This document shows positions 22,533-34,025 of a stretch of DNA of 64,000 bases, one piece after another. A program made the translations under genes and the position numbers. Position 1 is the first letter of the stretch. Every line of letters starts with the position of its first letter. The DNA lies in NCBI GenBank assembly GCA_029204225.1, contig CM055108.1:19346279-19410278 (forward strand), in the 5' to 3' direction. The DNA is from Diphasiastrum complanatum. Its lineage: Eukaryota > Streptophyta > Lycopodiopsida > Lycopodiales > Lycopodiaceae. The notes under the pieces are model-generated. The model ran no database searches. It was given only the letters and a program-made list of their open reading frames with translations, and had not been told where the DNA came from.

Positions 22533-25500
22533 TCTTATAGCTTGGTACCTTGTCTGTCACAACAAATAACAAACCTTTCATGACTAGAGTGCACTTAGAA
22601 CTACAAAAAAGAGGGTGCTTCAGTTTTCTATACTTCATATTGCAAACTAGTCTACCTTTCTATCTTCTTTTATTTCTTTAAATTGATTACAACATATCAC
22701 CATGATTTTCTTTTTTGTTCCTTTTCTTGAGTCCAACCAAACTAATGAATTTTCATATATTTTTGACACCTGCTTGGCTTATAATTTGCACATTGAGGAC
22801 AACAACTTTTCTGAAGTTCAACACAATCACACTTGATAGAAAATCACATCAGAATATTAAGATACGTAGATACTTCATAGGAGATTTCTTAAAATGTTTA
22901 ATACTTAAGAGAAATGATATATGAATATCTAGTTTCATGATACGATACATCTCAAGGTGATGCCACTTCAAAAAGTGAGGATGGATTGGGAAAGTGTTAC
23001 CATTAAGTAAACTCTAAGATGTGAATTCTTGAGGTGGATCATCTTGAATGCACCTCCAGGATGGGCCTTTAGTATAGAAAGTGCAGCCTTGTCAGCACAT
23101 GCATTTTCAAGATCTTGCACTTCTGTGATGTTCTAGTTAAGTAAGCTTCTAGATGTTTTGCACATCCAAGAACCACATTTCTTGACATCCAAGAAGTAGG
23201 CTGAGTTCTTGGATGTGCACATCCAAATCTGAGTGACTACCCAAAAATTCATCACTCCAGCAGGCTGAATTGGTTCAATAATTGCAACTAAATTGTGAAG
23301 CATACTAAATTTTTAGAACAAAGTTTAAGACTCGAGAGTACTTCTCCTTGTTTTTTGACATTATCATTGACCAACATAATGCTTAGCTAAAAGCTGACAA
23401 GCAAAAGAGGTGGTCAAGACTAAATAAGTACATCAAATAATTTGGTATCTAAAGAAAGGGGGAAGGGCGGCACCACATTTTGATGATAGAGTGCAATCTA
23501 CAATAGAATATCCTTGCTCACAAAAACAATGTGTACCAATTGTAGAGGAAAATTAGGGTTTGGCATTGATGGTAAGCGATCATAGAGTCCCTACAATGAA
23601 ATGGGGAGATGACGTTGTGACAACGACATGTCATCAATGTGGCTTCTTCCATTGTAGCAAGTGAAGGCCAACCACTATAACAAATGGATGTTGCCACTTG
23701 GAGGAGGCTAACAAACAAAGAATGTTGGTCATGTAGACAAGATGGTAGTTGGAGCTGAAATCACAAGATTCTGAGGAGTGTACATGAGACATGAAATTTA
23801 GAGGACCAAGCTTTAGATGTGTAGGGCCAGGGCATCAAATGCATTCAAGGTTGGGGCATCAAGAAAGTCATGAACAAAAATTCACGAAGATGGCATCACA
23901 TAAGCTCAAAGACGGTGAAGATAACTCCAACTAAGATTATTGCATGAGCATCAATCACAAGTCATAAATGGATGATACTTACAAGAATTACAATTGAGTC
24001 ACCAACACACTCGAGTTGAATCAAATAATTTGATGTCTCAATGGTATGTAGTCTATAAATGCTACTATGAATAACCCTAAGGGAATCTTCCAAGAACTAC
24101 CAATTAGAGCACCTTCAGCACCCAACAGTCAAATGAAGAGGTCATGTAGACTAGTCCATAACAATGACTCACATGTGCAGAATTTGGGGCACACCACACA
24201 TACAAGGAGGGGGAGCCCTCTTTTTTTCTTTGGAAGCTTAGGGTGAAGCTATAGTATATGGCAAGCAAAATCCCCTTTATTGAATAATTATGCTTGCTTT
24301 GCAATGTGTCACATGGAGGAATCTTGTTACTGGCTCATAATCACCAAACCTGCTTGAGCCGATGCAAAAATCAACGTGTTTAGCTTTGCAATTATTTTGG
24401 TACATTTCAAATTGCTTCAAAACTCAAAGAAAAAAAAGAAGGTATGTGGGAGCATGAAATTCATTGTGCCAATGAACTTGGGGTATATGTAGAGAGGACA
24501 GGTTTACACATGATGTCACTTGGATACACAGTGCATAGATTGTTTCTTTGGTTCTGCCCAACGCAATTGAGTGAACGAAACATGGCATTCGAAGAGCCAC
24601 AAAAACTTTCCAGCATTCACATGTGGGATGCTCGTACACAACCAATTACCCCAACGGTGACTTTTACAATACTCCCACCGATGCTACCAAAAGCTGTAAC
24701 ACATTGCCCTTGTGTCTGATGCATGTCATTGCAAGGAGTTCATACATGTTCCTTGGAAATTTATCTTAAATCTGCTCATTCCAAAATTTTAGCTGATATG
24801 GAGCTATGTTAATAAAAGCTGTGCTGACGGGATAATGCAGAGCAGAAAACAGAATGACATAGGGCTGTGTGAGTAATACAAAATGCCAACTCCTTGGGAT
24901 GTACTATGCAAAACTTCACCTCAAGACTCAGGATATTCATAACAAATGGGCTGCACAAAGCCAATCCAGGCAACACTTTTTCATCTTTGTAGTCCATAAT
25001 ATGGGCCTACTCATTGTGTAACTCGCATGAAAATGACACTTATTGTAGCACTCACATATTCTATACAAAATGCCAACTCCTTTGAGTGCCCTACCTAAAT
25101 CCTAGCAGTGGCCCTTGTTATGGATATCAAAATGCTAAATCTTCTAGTTTGTGGGTCCCAAATGGGACCCAACATGGTTTTATGATCTTCTTGACTTTGT
25201 GGGTCCCAGCTTGAAAACCTCGTGGGTCCCCACATAGGGTGCAGCATGGCCACAACCATGAAACTGAAATGATTTCTGGTCCCCACAAGAAAGAAATGCC
25301 AAACTATTGTGGGCCCACATAACAGTGAAATGTCACACTCTGAGACATTAAATTTCTTATATTATATGAGTTTTGAAAGTGATCTATCAAAGGGTAATGA
25401 CCAGTTATGGTTTTCTCAAGAAATTCAAAGGCTTATTACAAACCACAAAGCTTAAAGAAAATGGGTGGCAATGAAAAAAGAACTAATGTTACAATGTTTT

Positions 25501-26980
25501 TTGCACTTTTTCCTTGAGTGGATAGATGATCCATCTACCTTTCCACTTGGGTCATCCACCCCCATTCATTTAGGACGGCCCAACAGCCTCACCTCCAATG
25601 CAGGGGCATATTCCCTGGTGAAAAGGTCTCTGGATAATCCATTCTCCTACATAAACTTTTGTAAAAACATGTTGGTAAAACAGCAACCAAAGGTATTCAT
25701 AAATCCTGTAAACTTATCCCTCCAAAATCCTGCCGAAATCCCGTGAGTGAAAGATATAAACAGTTTAACAGGGAATAATATGTTCCTGCATGTTTTAGAA
25801 CGACTTTACAGAAATGTATTTCTTTAAAAACTGCATGGCAAATGACCGACTTCGAATAAGGATTCTTAAATCTCATAGATTCCTGTCTACAGAATTCCAG
25901 ATGTTATGTCATGCTGACTGTAAACTTTAAAACAGAACATTGTTGTCGTATTAAAGCTGTCTTACGCAGTTAGACAATAATTGAAGTATCGTTGCATGTA
26001 GCTGATCCAATAAAAAGAGTACAGCCATCTCTAGATTCAAAAATTCGAGACGAGTAACTGAGCTCTAAAATTCGTAGGATAATTGCAATCATTCGCAATG
26101 ATTGCTTCCAAACAAGCATCAAGTCTTAAGACTAATCCCAAATTGCCAACAAAATCATAAAGCTACTAAATAATCAACATAAAAATTGCGATTCCCTTCA
26201 AGGACTATGCATGAATCTTAAAACAAGAAGCAGACGAGGAGAAGGCTGATAAGATCTTACTGTACAATTATTCAGCAACTAATGCAGCCTTCAGCAACTC
26301 TTGTCCACTTGAATAAATTGCTTCTCATAATGGGGAAGCTCCCAACCAGAAGTCCTATTATTCAAGATGTAGAACAAGCAGAAAAACCTCCAAAATAACG
26401 CAACCCAGCTGTTCTAATGCAATTGCAGCTCCTCAAACCACCGAAAAAGAGTGCGATCGAGCCTGTTCTTAAGGAATGAGAAGGAAGAAGACGAATGAGG
26501 TGAATGAGAAGCTCGAAAATGGAAAGGGAGAAGAAAAAATGAACGGAAAAGTGATATATATCGATGTGGGTTGTTCAAACAAAGGATTCATTCATACTAT
26601 TTCTGAGTATCATGCTATTTTTGAACACGTACACACAAACATAACGTTAGCATGTGTTGCATGCACACACTTTGAGACTTTATATATATAGTAAGCACTT
26701 CCTTGCATGTGGTGAGTGCCTTTTGCCTTTTATGCAACAAAATATACTCCACTCCTCTTGTTGTTGGCCATGTTAGAGATTCTCAAGCATGTTAGTGTTA
26801 ACATCTAGAAGATCATGGTGGATATTGAAGATTTGCTTCATTTGTGAAAAAGCTTTGTTCGTTGTGGCAATAGTGGCATCATTGTTGTGATGATTTGCTA
26901 AATAGTTAGATGTCTGTGCTATGTGAGATCGTCCACATAATTGGGTTTTCGTTTTTTTGAGCGTTTTAATTTGTGATATA
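22533..26980. other. MADS-box upstream region and spacer, no gene recognised
   Basis: The bases directly above the ATG at 22532 (minus strand) would be 5' UTR; no clear TATA box is visible. Further out there are only short open frames with no domain (24424-24719, 25465-25746, 26476-26691). A 14-bp perfect inverted repeat lies at 23160-23218. Repeated GTGGGTCCC motifs occur at 25139-25320. I see no RNA gene. Confidence 0.35.
23160..23218. repeat. Inverted repeat, 14-bp arms
   Basis: GCACATCCAAGAAC (23160-23173) is matched by GTTCTTGGATGTGC (23205-23218), leaving a 31-nt loop. The loop contains a smaller palindrome, TTCTTGACATCCAAGAA. It could be a small hairpin or a foldback element end. Confidence 0.7.
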
Positions 26981-27092
26981 TTGTTCTTCCATTTTCAAAC
27001 AACTTTGGATGCTTCTTGAGCATGCACATAATTGTCTTGTTCTTCCATTTTTAGACAACTTTGGATGCTTCCTGAGCATGCACTTGCGTTAG
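26981..27092. repeat. 56-bp tandem duplication
   Basis: TTGTTCTTCCATTTT followed by AACTTTGGATGCTTC and GAGCATGCAC occurs at 26981 and again at 27037. No gene is involved. Confidence 0.8.
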
Positions 27093-27099
27093 GCAGAGC

Positions 27100-28560
27100 T
27101 TCTCATTATCATTTGGATTATATTGCTTTGTTAGGGGTGCTCGAGAAAGTTGCCATTATGTAATAATGAAACTATCTTGAAGATTGGGTTCGTAAAAAGC
27201 TCAATATGAGAAGCTATGGGAATTGAATAATAGGTAGTTGATCTTGTCACATAATTTGTTTGTTGATGTCGTAAGGGTGTTTGTACCATTGGAAGAGGTG
27301 AAATTGGAAGTCTTTTTAGATGCAACCAATCACTTTTGCCAAAGGTTTGGATCTAAAGTAAATGTAGAGATATCAATTATCTAACTCTTTCTTGAAGTTG
27401 CTCCTCGGTGACTTACCAAGCTTGGCATGACTCTTAAAAGTGTTATTGTCAAGTATTGTGCATGGATTTCTTAAGTGATTGCCAGCTAATTCCTTGACAA
27501 ATGTCAAACTGATGATCCACCACAAGTGAAGTTGCATAGTTTATATGGATAAATAACTATATAGAAGAAGAGAAAGTAAGAAATGAACTCAAATGTTTTA
27601 AGAACTACCATTATGGGAAGAAATCGTGTTCCATGATCTATATTTATACACTATCTCTTGCATGTAGTAATTAACTATAAGTGTAATAGTTCTTTATATT
27701 TACTTTGTATCTTTTGACTATATGGAATTATTACAAAAATCTTCCTCATTATGCTAACAAAAGACATTTACTAGTAAGTTGGGTTTAGTTAGCAATCATC
27801 AGGCTAGAAGTGTGACATACATTCTTTTGTAAGGCCACACAATTGCCCTCAACTTTTATTCTACACCATGCAACAAGGTCATGAGGTTGGCTACATCTAC
27901 CTCATCATTGTACTATGATCCAAGTGCAGGATGCCTCAAATTTTTCCTTCTACAGAAAGTGTCGTGTGCTTCAAGTAGCACATTGTTAATCAAAACTTTT
28001 ATTAATCTTGAGAGGCTCAATGGAATCTATGTACTTTCATGAATGAAGGTAGATCTCACTTTAGACTTCTCAATCCTACCTTAAATAAGAACAATTGACC
28101 AGTCCTCAATTCTATCTTAGATCAAACAAGGGCTAACATCAATAGCTACACCTTAATCAAGAAAATGAAATGACTACTATGAAGCTAGGCATCTTTGACA
28201 ACCATGATCATGTTGGATTATTCACCCATAATCCTATAGTTAATCTATATCCATTCATTTATCCAGTTTTGCAGTGTTATTCATATTTCTACACAATTGG
28301 TAGAAATAAAAGGGAACCACTTAACAAGTGGCTTCGACAAATGACAGAACTATCAAAGGCTAACAATTTTTGTTTCCGTCTATTATGACTATATCAACTT
28401 ACCCAAGTTGGTTAGCAGGTGAATTTCCAAGAAGTCCTAACTGGATGGATGATAGAGCATTGTGACTAAGCTCCAATTGTGACCTACGACTTGATTAGTT
28501 GCCATAATGGGATAAGCCTAAGTGGAATTCCTCATTAACAAAGTTTTTATGACAGAGTTT
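27100..28560. other. Spacer, no gene recognised
   Basis: AT-rich sequence with small open frames (27131-27325 minus, 28170-28388 plus) that show no domain. The part near 28400-28560 may already belong to the retroelement remnant that follows. Confidence 0.3.
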
Positions 28561-28569
28561 CTACTTTGA

Positions 28570-29010
28570 ATATTGCTAGTAGCGCTTACTGCTTATTAGC
28601 GGAAGTGCATTAGACAAAGTTATCAGTTACTCAAAGATAGTGTAGAGTATGTGGCTTCATCTGCTATTGTTTTGTATTTGCATCATTTGATTTGTACATG
28701 CTACTTAATGAATCAATCATACTTTCTTATTGTGTTCAGTATTATGTCGGAATGTATGCAAGCTTCTCTAGAGTTATTTGTATTTGTTTAATCTCTTATA
28801 AATTAGGCTGAATTGTCAAATGATTCGATACTACAATAGTATTCTATATCTGTCAATCACACTTTGTAATTGTTTGTCTACGAAATCACTTTAGTGCTAA
28901 TGATTTCAAAGTTAGTTACAAAAAGAATGAACGTGACGATTGTCGTGATAGATTTGTTCATTCTTGATAGGTGTAGTCACACATTAGAAGAAAAATTATT
29001 CTGTAAAGCC
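28570..29010 (+). repeat. LTR-like repeat, inverted relative of 5500-5860
   Basis: By eye this shares long interrupted identity with the reverse complement of 5500-5860 over about 400 bp. Shared blocks are CTTACTGCTTATTAG, TTTCAAAGTTAGTTAC and the GGTGTAGTCA region. It is the better preserved of the two copies. Flanking PBS or coding sequence was not found, so it is either a solo LTR or a remnant. Confidence 0.55.
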
Positions 29011-29039
29011 CGATAGTTTGTTGTTATACTTCAATTTCA

Positions 29040-29735
29040 TTACTATCATATCATCTTTCCTTCTTCCAAGATATCAAACTCTTTATAGGCACTTGTGATA
29101 GTTCCAATTGATCCTTGTGATGGAAGAGTATAGATGATAGATGCATTAACAATGTCAAATTGACCTTGATTAGCCTCTAAAAGGGACCTCACTAACCACT
29201 GGCACAAATCATGAGGAAGTTGCAATCTCTTGTAGCTTGTAGGCATGAGTGGAGATCATGATTAGAGCCAAATTTGGAGCCAAACTAGGGTTGACTAGGT
29301 ATTTGAGATGTTGAGAATAGGAGAAAGTGACATGTTTTTGAAAAACGTTAACTCAAGATTATAGATCTTGATTGAGATCTTGATGAGTTGCCATGAAGGA
29401 TGGGTGTTGAATCGCCAAGATAGTACAAGATGAATCTCAAGAATATGTATGCTCCCTCTTGAGTTTGTTGCCATAGAAAGTGCCAAGATGTCTCAAGATC
29501 AGCCTTAAGAGAGTATATGCTTGATCTTGAGTTGACTATTTGCAAGAACACAAACCAAAATGTAGGTTTGAATTCGAGTATTATTTGTTCAAGATTGTCA
29601 GTTGTGAAAATTCACACGTGTGGGAATGCCCTAATGTGTGAAATTGATCTCCTTGGCTCATGCACTAGATCCTCTATTGATTGAAATCCAAGATCAATGA
29701 CAAAATCTAAGGCAAAAAGACCATTCTACATGCAT
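29040..29735. other. Spacer, no gene recognised
   Basis: Open frames at 29046-29246, 29295-29486 and 29348-29551 (minus) overlap or lack domains. Short imperfect repeats of a CAAGAT / TCTTGA theme occur at 29340-29540. Confidence 0.3.
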
Positions 29736-30480
29736 GATGGGGCAAGGGAGATAGAAGAACGTGAACGGAGAAGAGAGCAGGAATATTGCGGAACAGCTTT
29801 CCCATTCTAATCAATTGCTAAATGCAAAAACAGTCTAATAGACAGTTTATGCTAAATGAAATCACAGCCTTAAGTGTTCTAATTTTCCAACAGGATCTTA
29901 AAAATTAATTCATACTCTGAAATAAGAGTACAGTCCACTGAAGAGATTAGAAATGGTTTGTGTGTGGTGCTACTGAAATCAGATTCAATGTGAGGTATAG
30001 TTCTAAAATAAATGGAAGAGCAGTATGATAACGCGAGTTCTTCAGGCGTCAAAGATAGCCATCGTCTGGTCAGGAATTGAGGAGTCGTAATCTGATGGGG
30101 CAAGGGAGATAGATGAACGCGAACAGAAAAGAGAGCAAGAATATTGCGGAATAGCTCTCCTGTTCTAATAAATCTAAAAACAGTCTAGCTTCAATAAGCG
30201 TATCTACAGCTTCGCAATCCAAAATGTTGTTGCACTTTACAAAAAGCTTGTAAATATACTTGTGTTCTAATTGCCCAAGAGGATCTTAGAAATCAATTCA
30301 TACTCTAAAATAAGAGTACAGTCCACCGAAGAGATTAGAAATAGTTTGTGTGTGGTGCTACTGAAATCAGATCCATTGTGAAGTATAGTTCTAAAATAAA
30401 TGGAAGAGCAATATGATAAAGTGAGTTCCTCAGGTGTCAAAGACAGCCATTATTTGATCAGAAACTGAGGAGTCGTAGAC
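29736..30480 (-). repeat. 358-bp tandem duplication of LTR-like sequence
   Basis: Unit 1 (29736-30093) and unit 2 (30094-about 30480) both start GATGGGGCAAGGGAGATAGA and end near GAGGAGTCGTA. Shared internal blocks include AATAAGAGTACAGTCCAC and GGTTTGTGTGTGGTGCTACT or its one-base variant. Unit 2 contains an extra stretch around 30185-30250. It abuts the LTR of the minus-strand copia element. Confidence 0.85.
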
Positions 30481-30481
30481 G

Positions 30482-31583
30482 TCTGTGTTTTGATCAGAGT
30501 GAGTAGACAAGCGCGATCAAACAATAATGAAAGTGCATTCAATCACAACAAGCATTCATCTACGTTGTACACAGATAAAAGCAAGCTGTTGCTATATTAC
30601 ACGGAAGCACAATACAAAATAGCAATTACAACCAAAAATTGATGGCGTAATTGGGATGCTCAAACAATATGTCTCACGGACGGAGCAACCACTAATCTAT
30701 GCTCGAATGATCTATTTATAGATTTCATCTTGTATTAATTACATTGAATGTTTGTCACCTAATTAGAAAAGCCATTGTACTTGAAAGTATATGGCTTTTG
30801 TGACAACTGTACACAGTATATATACGGTCAACAAATCAGGAACGTTGACGCGGATGAGGACGTCGCAGATTCTCTCACTTCGCATTTTACGTGAAGTGGT
30901 TTTCTCTCACTTCGCAAATTTTGGGAAGTGACTGAGAACGTTCCTCGATCAAAATAGACGACCTTCGGCATTTTCTCTCTCTTTGAGATTTTGTGAAAAA
31001 GCCGAAGGTGCCCTTAAACAGCTTAACTTATGAAAATAGAGACCTTCGAGAATTTTCTCTCTCTTCACATTTTTTGAGAAAATGTGAAAAAGCGAAGGTG
31101 TTAAAAACGGTTAAACTTTTGAACTATGCAAGTGTCGCATTTTGGGAAAATGTGAAAAAGCCGAAGCTGTTGAAAACATAGTTCATTTTTGCAGGCTGTC
31201 ACGACACTTAGAGTATTTCTGCATACTGTCGCGAAAGTAATGTATTTCTGCAGACTTGTTCTAAATGCTAATTTCGTGGAAGTCCTTGAAGATGGCCAAG
31301 TCTTCAATGAAATCAAATTATTGAAGTTAACATCTAAACTTGAAATTATGACAGGATTAGTTACCCTTTGCTGGAGATTAGCCGGAAGCCCGTTGTAGAC
31401 GTTCTTCAAATAAATTGGCTGTCTAAGTTTAATGTGATTCCTGTAGGTATCAGATGATTAGACTTTGAATCCAAAATAGGTTTCACCTGACCCTATATCA
31501 AAGATCAATAAACGTGCAGAAAGAATCATGAAATAGAAATTAGTCATTCACCAAGGAGGCAACTATGGGCTTAATTTTCAACA
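30482..31583 (-). repeat. 3' LTR of a minus-strand copia element
   Basis: On the minus strand a purine tract (AAAGGGGAC) is followed by TGTTGAAAATTAAGCCC, starting at 31583 directly after the RNase H region. This is a convincing LTR start. The other end is uncertain: 30482 (TGTGTTTTG) is one choice, and the 358-bp duplicated block may also belong to it. The upstream half on the element strand carries short-motif arrays. Confidence 0.65.
30955..31180 (-). repeat. Short-motif array in the LTR promoter region
   Basis: Repeats of TGTGAAAAAGCCGAAGGTG and variants occur at about 30990-31010, 31085-31100 and 31150-31168. They alternate with TTCTCTCTCTT stretches and TTAAACAGCTTAA-like spacers. It resembles the array at 57345-57740 in another copia LTR. 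Confidence 0.7.
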
Positions 31584-32148
31584 GTCCCCTTTAACGTCAC
31601 GGTTGGTGCCTTGGTATCTTTGTCAGGTTCAGCATGTTGAAGAACTTCTGGTGCTTGATCCTGGGAAGCACTTTGGTGAAGATGTCTGTGACCAATTTGG
31701 TTGTGGAGCAGTATTAAAGGATCACTTGCCCTGAGAAAACTTTCTCCCGAATGAAATGATGCTGGATTTCTATGTGCTTGGATTTGCCATGAAATCTGGG
31801 ATTCAGTGACAGTGAAATACAACTCAAGTTGCCACACAAAATGGTGGTAGTATTGAACTGAGTGTGATGACGGTCGTGAAGTAATAACCTGATCCATACA
31901 GCTTCTTTTGAAGCTTGGCATGCTGCGATGTACTCTGCCTCTGTCGAAGAAAGCGCAACTGATTTCTGCTTCCTTGAGTTCCACGAAATTGGTCCCCTGC
32001 CAGATAGAAACAAAACCCGGAGGTAGATTTTCGGGTAGAGACTGTTCCTCCCCAATCTGAGTTGGATTAGCCTCATAGGACAAGCGGGTCGATAGCATTT
32101 CCATCGTAACATAAAATGTGGTCTAAACTGTAGGAAAGCAAGAGTCAA
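31584..32148 (-). pseudogene. Copia RNase H and polyprotein C-terminus
   Basis: The translation contains KQKSVALSSTEAEYIAACQA, SKEAVWIRLLL and FHGKSKHIEIQHHFIREKV, the hallmark of the copia RNase H C-terminal part. A frameshift then moves into a VTDIFTK-like tail (near 31600-31700). A PPT and LTR follow. Upstream, the frame ends near 32150, beside the AG microsatellite, so RT is missing. Confidence 0.88.
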
Positions 32149-32213
32149 GTCACCAAGATCTAGTTATCAACAAATCTCCACAGAAAACAAGAGAGAAGAG
32201 GCTGGGCACCCAA

Positions 32214-32217
<4 letters not shown>

Positions 32218-32289
<72 letters not shown>
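32218..32289. repeat. (AG)n microsatellite, about 72 bp
   Basis: An uninterrupted AG tract. It separates minus-strand copia sequence (left) from plus-strand copia sequence (right). Confidence 0.97.
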
Positions 32290-32293
<4 letters not shown>

Positions 32294-32333
32294 GCAACAA
32301 GAGCAAATCAGAAGAGACCGAACAAGAAGACTC

Positions 32334-32480
32334 ATGCACCTGAACCAATCAGAGTATGCAGAAAAAGTATTGAAGCAATTTTTATTGTTTGACTACAAAG
32401 AAAAGGCAACACCAATGATAGCCGGAGCCAAATTATCAGAAAATGATTGTCCATGCATAGATGAAGAGAGACAAAAGATA
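32334..32480 (+). pseudogene. Copia RT C-terminal fragment
   Basis: The translation HLNQSEYAEKVLKQF, then DYKEKATPMIAGAKLSEND matches the copia block after YVDD (Q-Y-ILE-RF-M---K-V-TP). It breaks after about 45 residues. It is on the opposite strand to its left neighbour. Confidence 0.75.
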
Positions 32481-32570
32481 AAGAAGATCCACTCTACTTC
32501 CACAAACACAATGAAAAACAAGAAATATACTCTAATTTCACAACTACATTAAGCCTGTAGGAAAGCAAGA

Positions 32571-32945
32571 TCATAAAAGCGCCTTTTTGCTTGATGAGGG
32601 TTCAGCTTCACCCACATTAAATTTAGTAGGTCGTGGCGAGAATCTTCGTGTTTTCAGCAGATCAGCCTGGGAGTCGTCATATCCTCTAGCATCGGTGTTA
32701 GTCTTAGGAATGTCAGGTGGGGTTTGATCTGGTGAAGTTGGCATGAGAACGACGGGTTTAGTAGGAATGAGATTCTCAACAAGGTTGTATGCAGCAATGG
32801 GGGAACTAAGTTGTTTTAGAAACTCGTCCCGTCGGGCTTTGTACATCTCAGGAGGCCCTTGGGGTGGTCTCAGAAGTCGGCTTAGAGGGGGTTGAGAGGA
32901 TGAGGGTGAAGGAACGAGATAAGTAGGAATGAAGGTTTGGGAGCG
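32571..32945 (-). pseudogene. Pro/Ser-rich gag-like fragment, probably gypsy
   Basis: The frame is rich in Pro and Ser, with LLRPPQGPPEMYKARRDEF and a C-terminal KFNVGEAEPSSSKKALL. No zinc knuckle is seen. I assign it to gypsy gag mainly from its position next to gypsy fragments and its composition. Confidence 0.4.
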
Positions 32946-32957
32946 AAGGCAAATGCT

Positions 32958-34025
32958 TTTTATACATACCATCAAGCATTGTTATATATTGTAAATCAAT
33001 CCTGTAAGACCGGACACATAGCTAGATGGCTCTTAATACTTGAGGAATTTACATTCCGCGTAGTCGTCCGGAAAGGCACACAACACGTCATGGACGACCA
33101 CCTTTCTAGACTTCCCAATGCTGAAAAGGCTGATGCACCAGTCAACGACGATCTACCTGATGCATACCTTTTCCAATTCGATGCCACTCCCTTATGGGCT
33201 GAGGAAATCACTCGGTTCCTTCCGACTGGCAGACTCAAAGAAGGGCTAAATATAGTAGCCAAAAGGAAATTTTTGTTCAAGGTGGCACCCTTTCAACTTA
33301 TTGCAGGACAGTTTTATAAAAGGGGTGTTGACCATATAATACGCAGATGCGCTTATGAATATGAGATACGACCTATCATATCTCAGACACGTGAGGGCAT
33401 TGTTGGCGTTCACGTGAGGGCATTGGTGGCGGTCACTTCTCTGCCGAAGCGACTGCTAAGAAGAGCGGGCTTATGGTGGCCATCACTATTTAAAGATACA
33501 TTTGCTATCATCAAAACATGTGATGTTTGCCAACGAGCTAAAAAGACTACAAAAGCAAACTTCACATCGCTTACCCCCATTATAGAAGATGAAGCTTTCC
33601 ATAAGTGGGGCATAGACTTTGTTGGGTCCATCAACCCAGCAGCCAAACATACTCAAGCATGATATATCCTGATCGCAACGATTACGCCACCAAATGGATA
33701 GAAGCACATGCAACAAAGGATGCCAATGCGAAGACCGTCGTGCATTTTTTTATGAAAACATTATTACGTGCTTTGGCTGTCCAATAGAGCTTGTTAGTGA
33801 CAAGGTTCACACTTCTTAAATCAGGTGATTGATAATCTCCTACGCCATTACCTTGTTGTCCAACACAAAAGTACTCTGTACTATCTCCAATGTAATGGCC
33901 AGGCAGAATCCACCAACAAGACAATCTATAAGATCCTAACCAAGATAGTTGAAACTAGTTGCTCAGATTGGGAAACCAAGTTGTTCTCCTCTATCTGGAC
34001 GTACCGCACAACTCCCAAGAAGGGT
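32958..34025 (+). pseudogene. Gypsy RNase H end and integrase
   Basis: The frame begins in RNase H (YHQALLYIVNQSCKTGHIAR, FTFRVVVRKGTQHVMDDHLS). It continues through a connector to integrase, with GLWWPSLFKDTFAIIKTCDV, CQRAKKTTKANF and KWGIDFVGSI. After a stop near 33660 it reads on in another frame as DYATKWIEAHATKDANAKTV and then NGQAESTNKTIYKIL and WTYRTTPKKG. The HHCC and core features are degraded. It stops exactly where minus-strand gypsy sequence begins. Confidence 0.88.

Noticed and set aside
24424-24719. Pair of opposed 73- and 91-residue frames
   Set aside because: No domain, no splice context, strands overlap.
31101-31409. Minus-strand frame with a loose leucine-rich-repeat look (GLPANLQQ...)
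   Set aside because: Lies within the copia LTR, has no repeated LRR unit, and overlaps frames on the other strand. A captured gene fragment is possible but unsupported.
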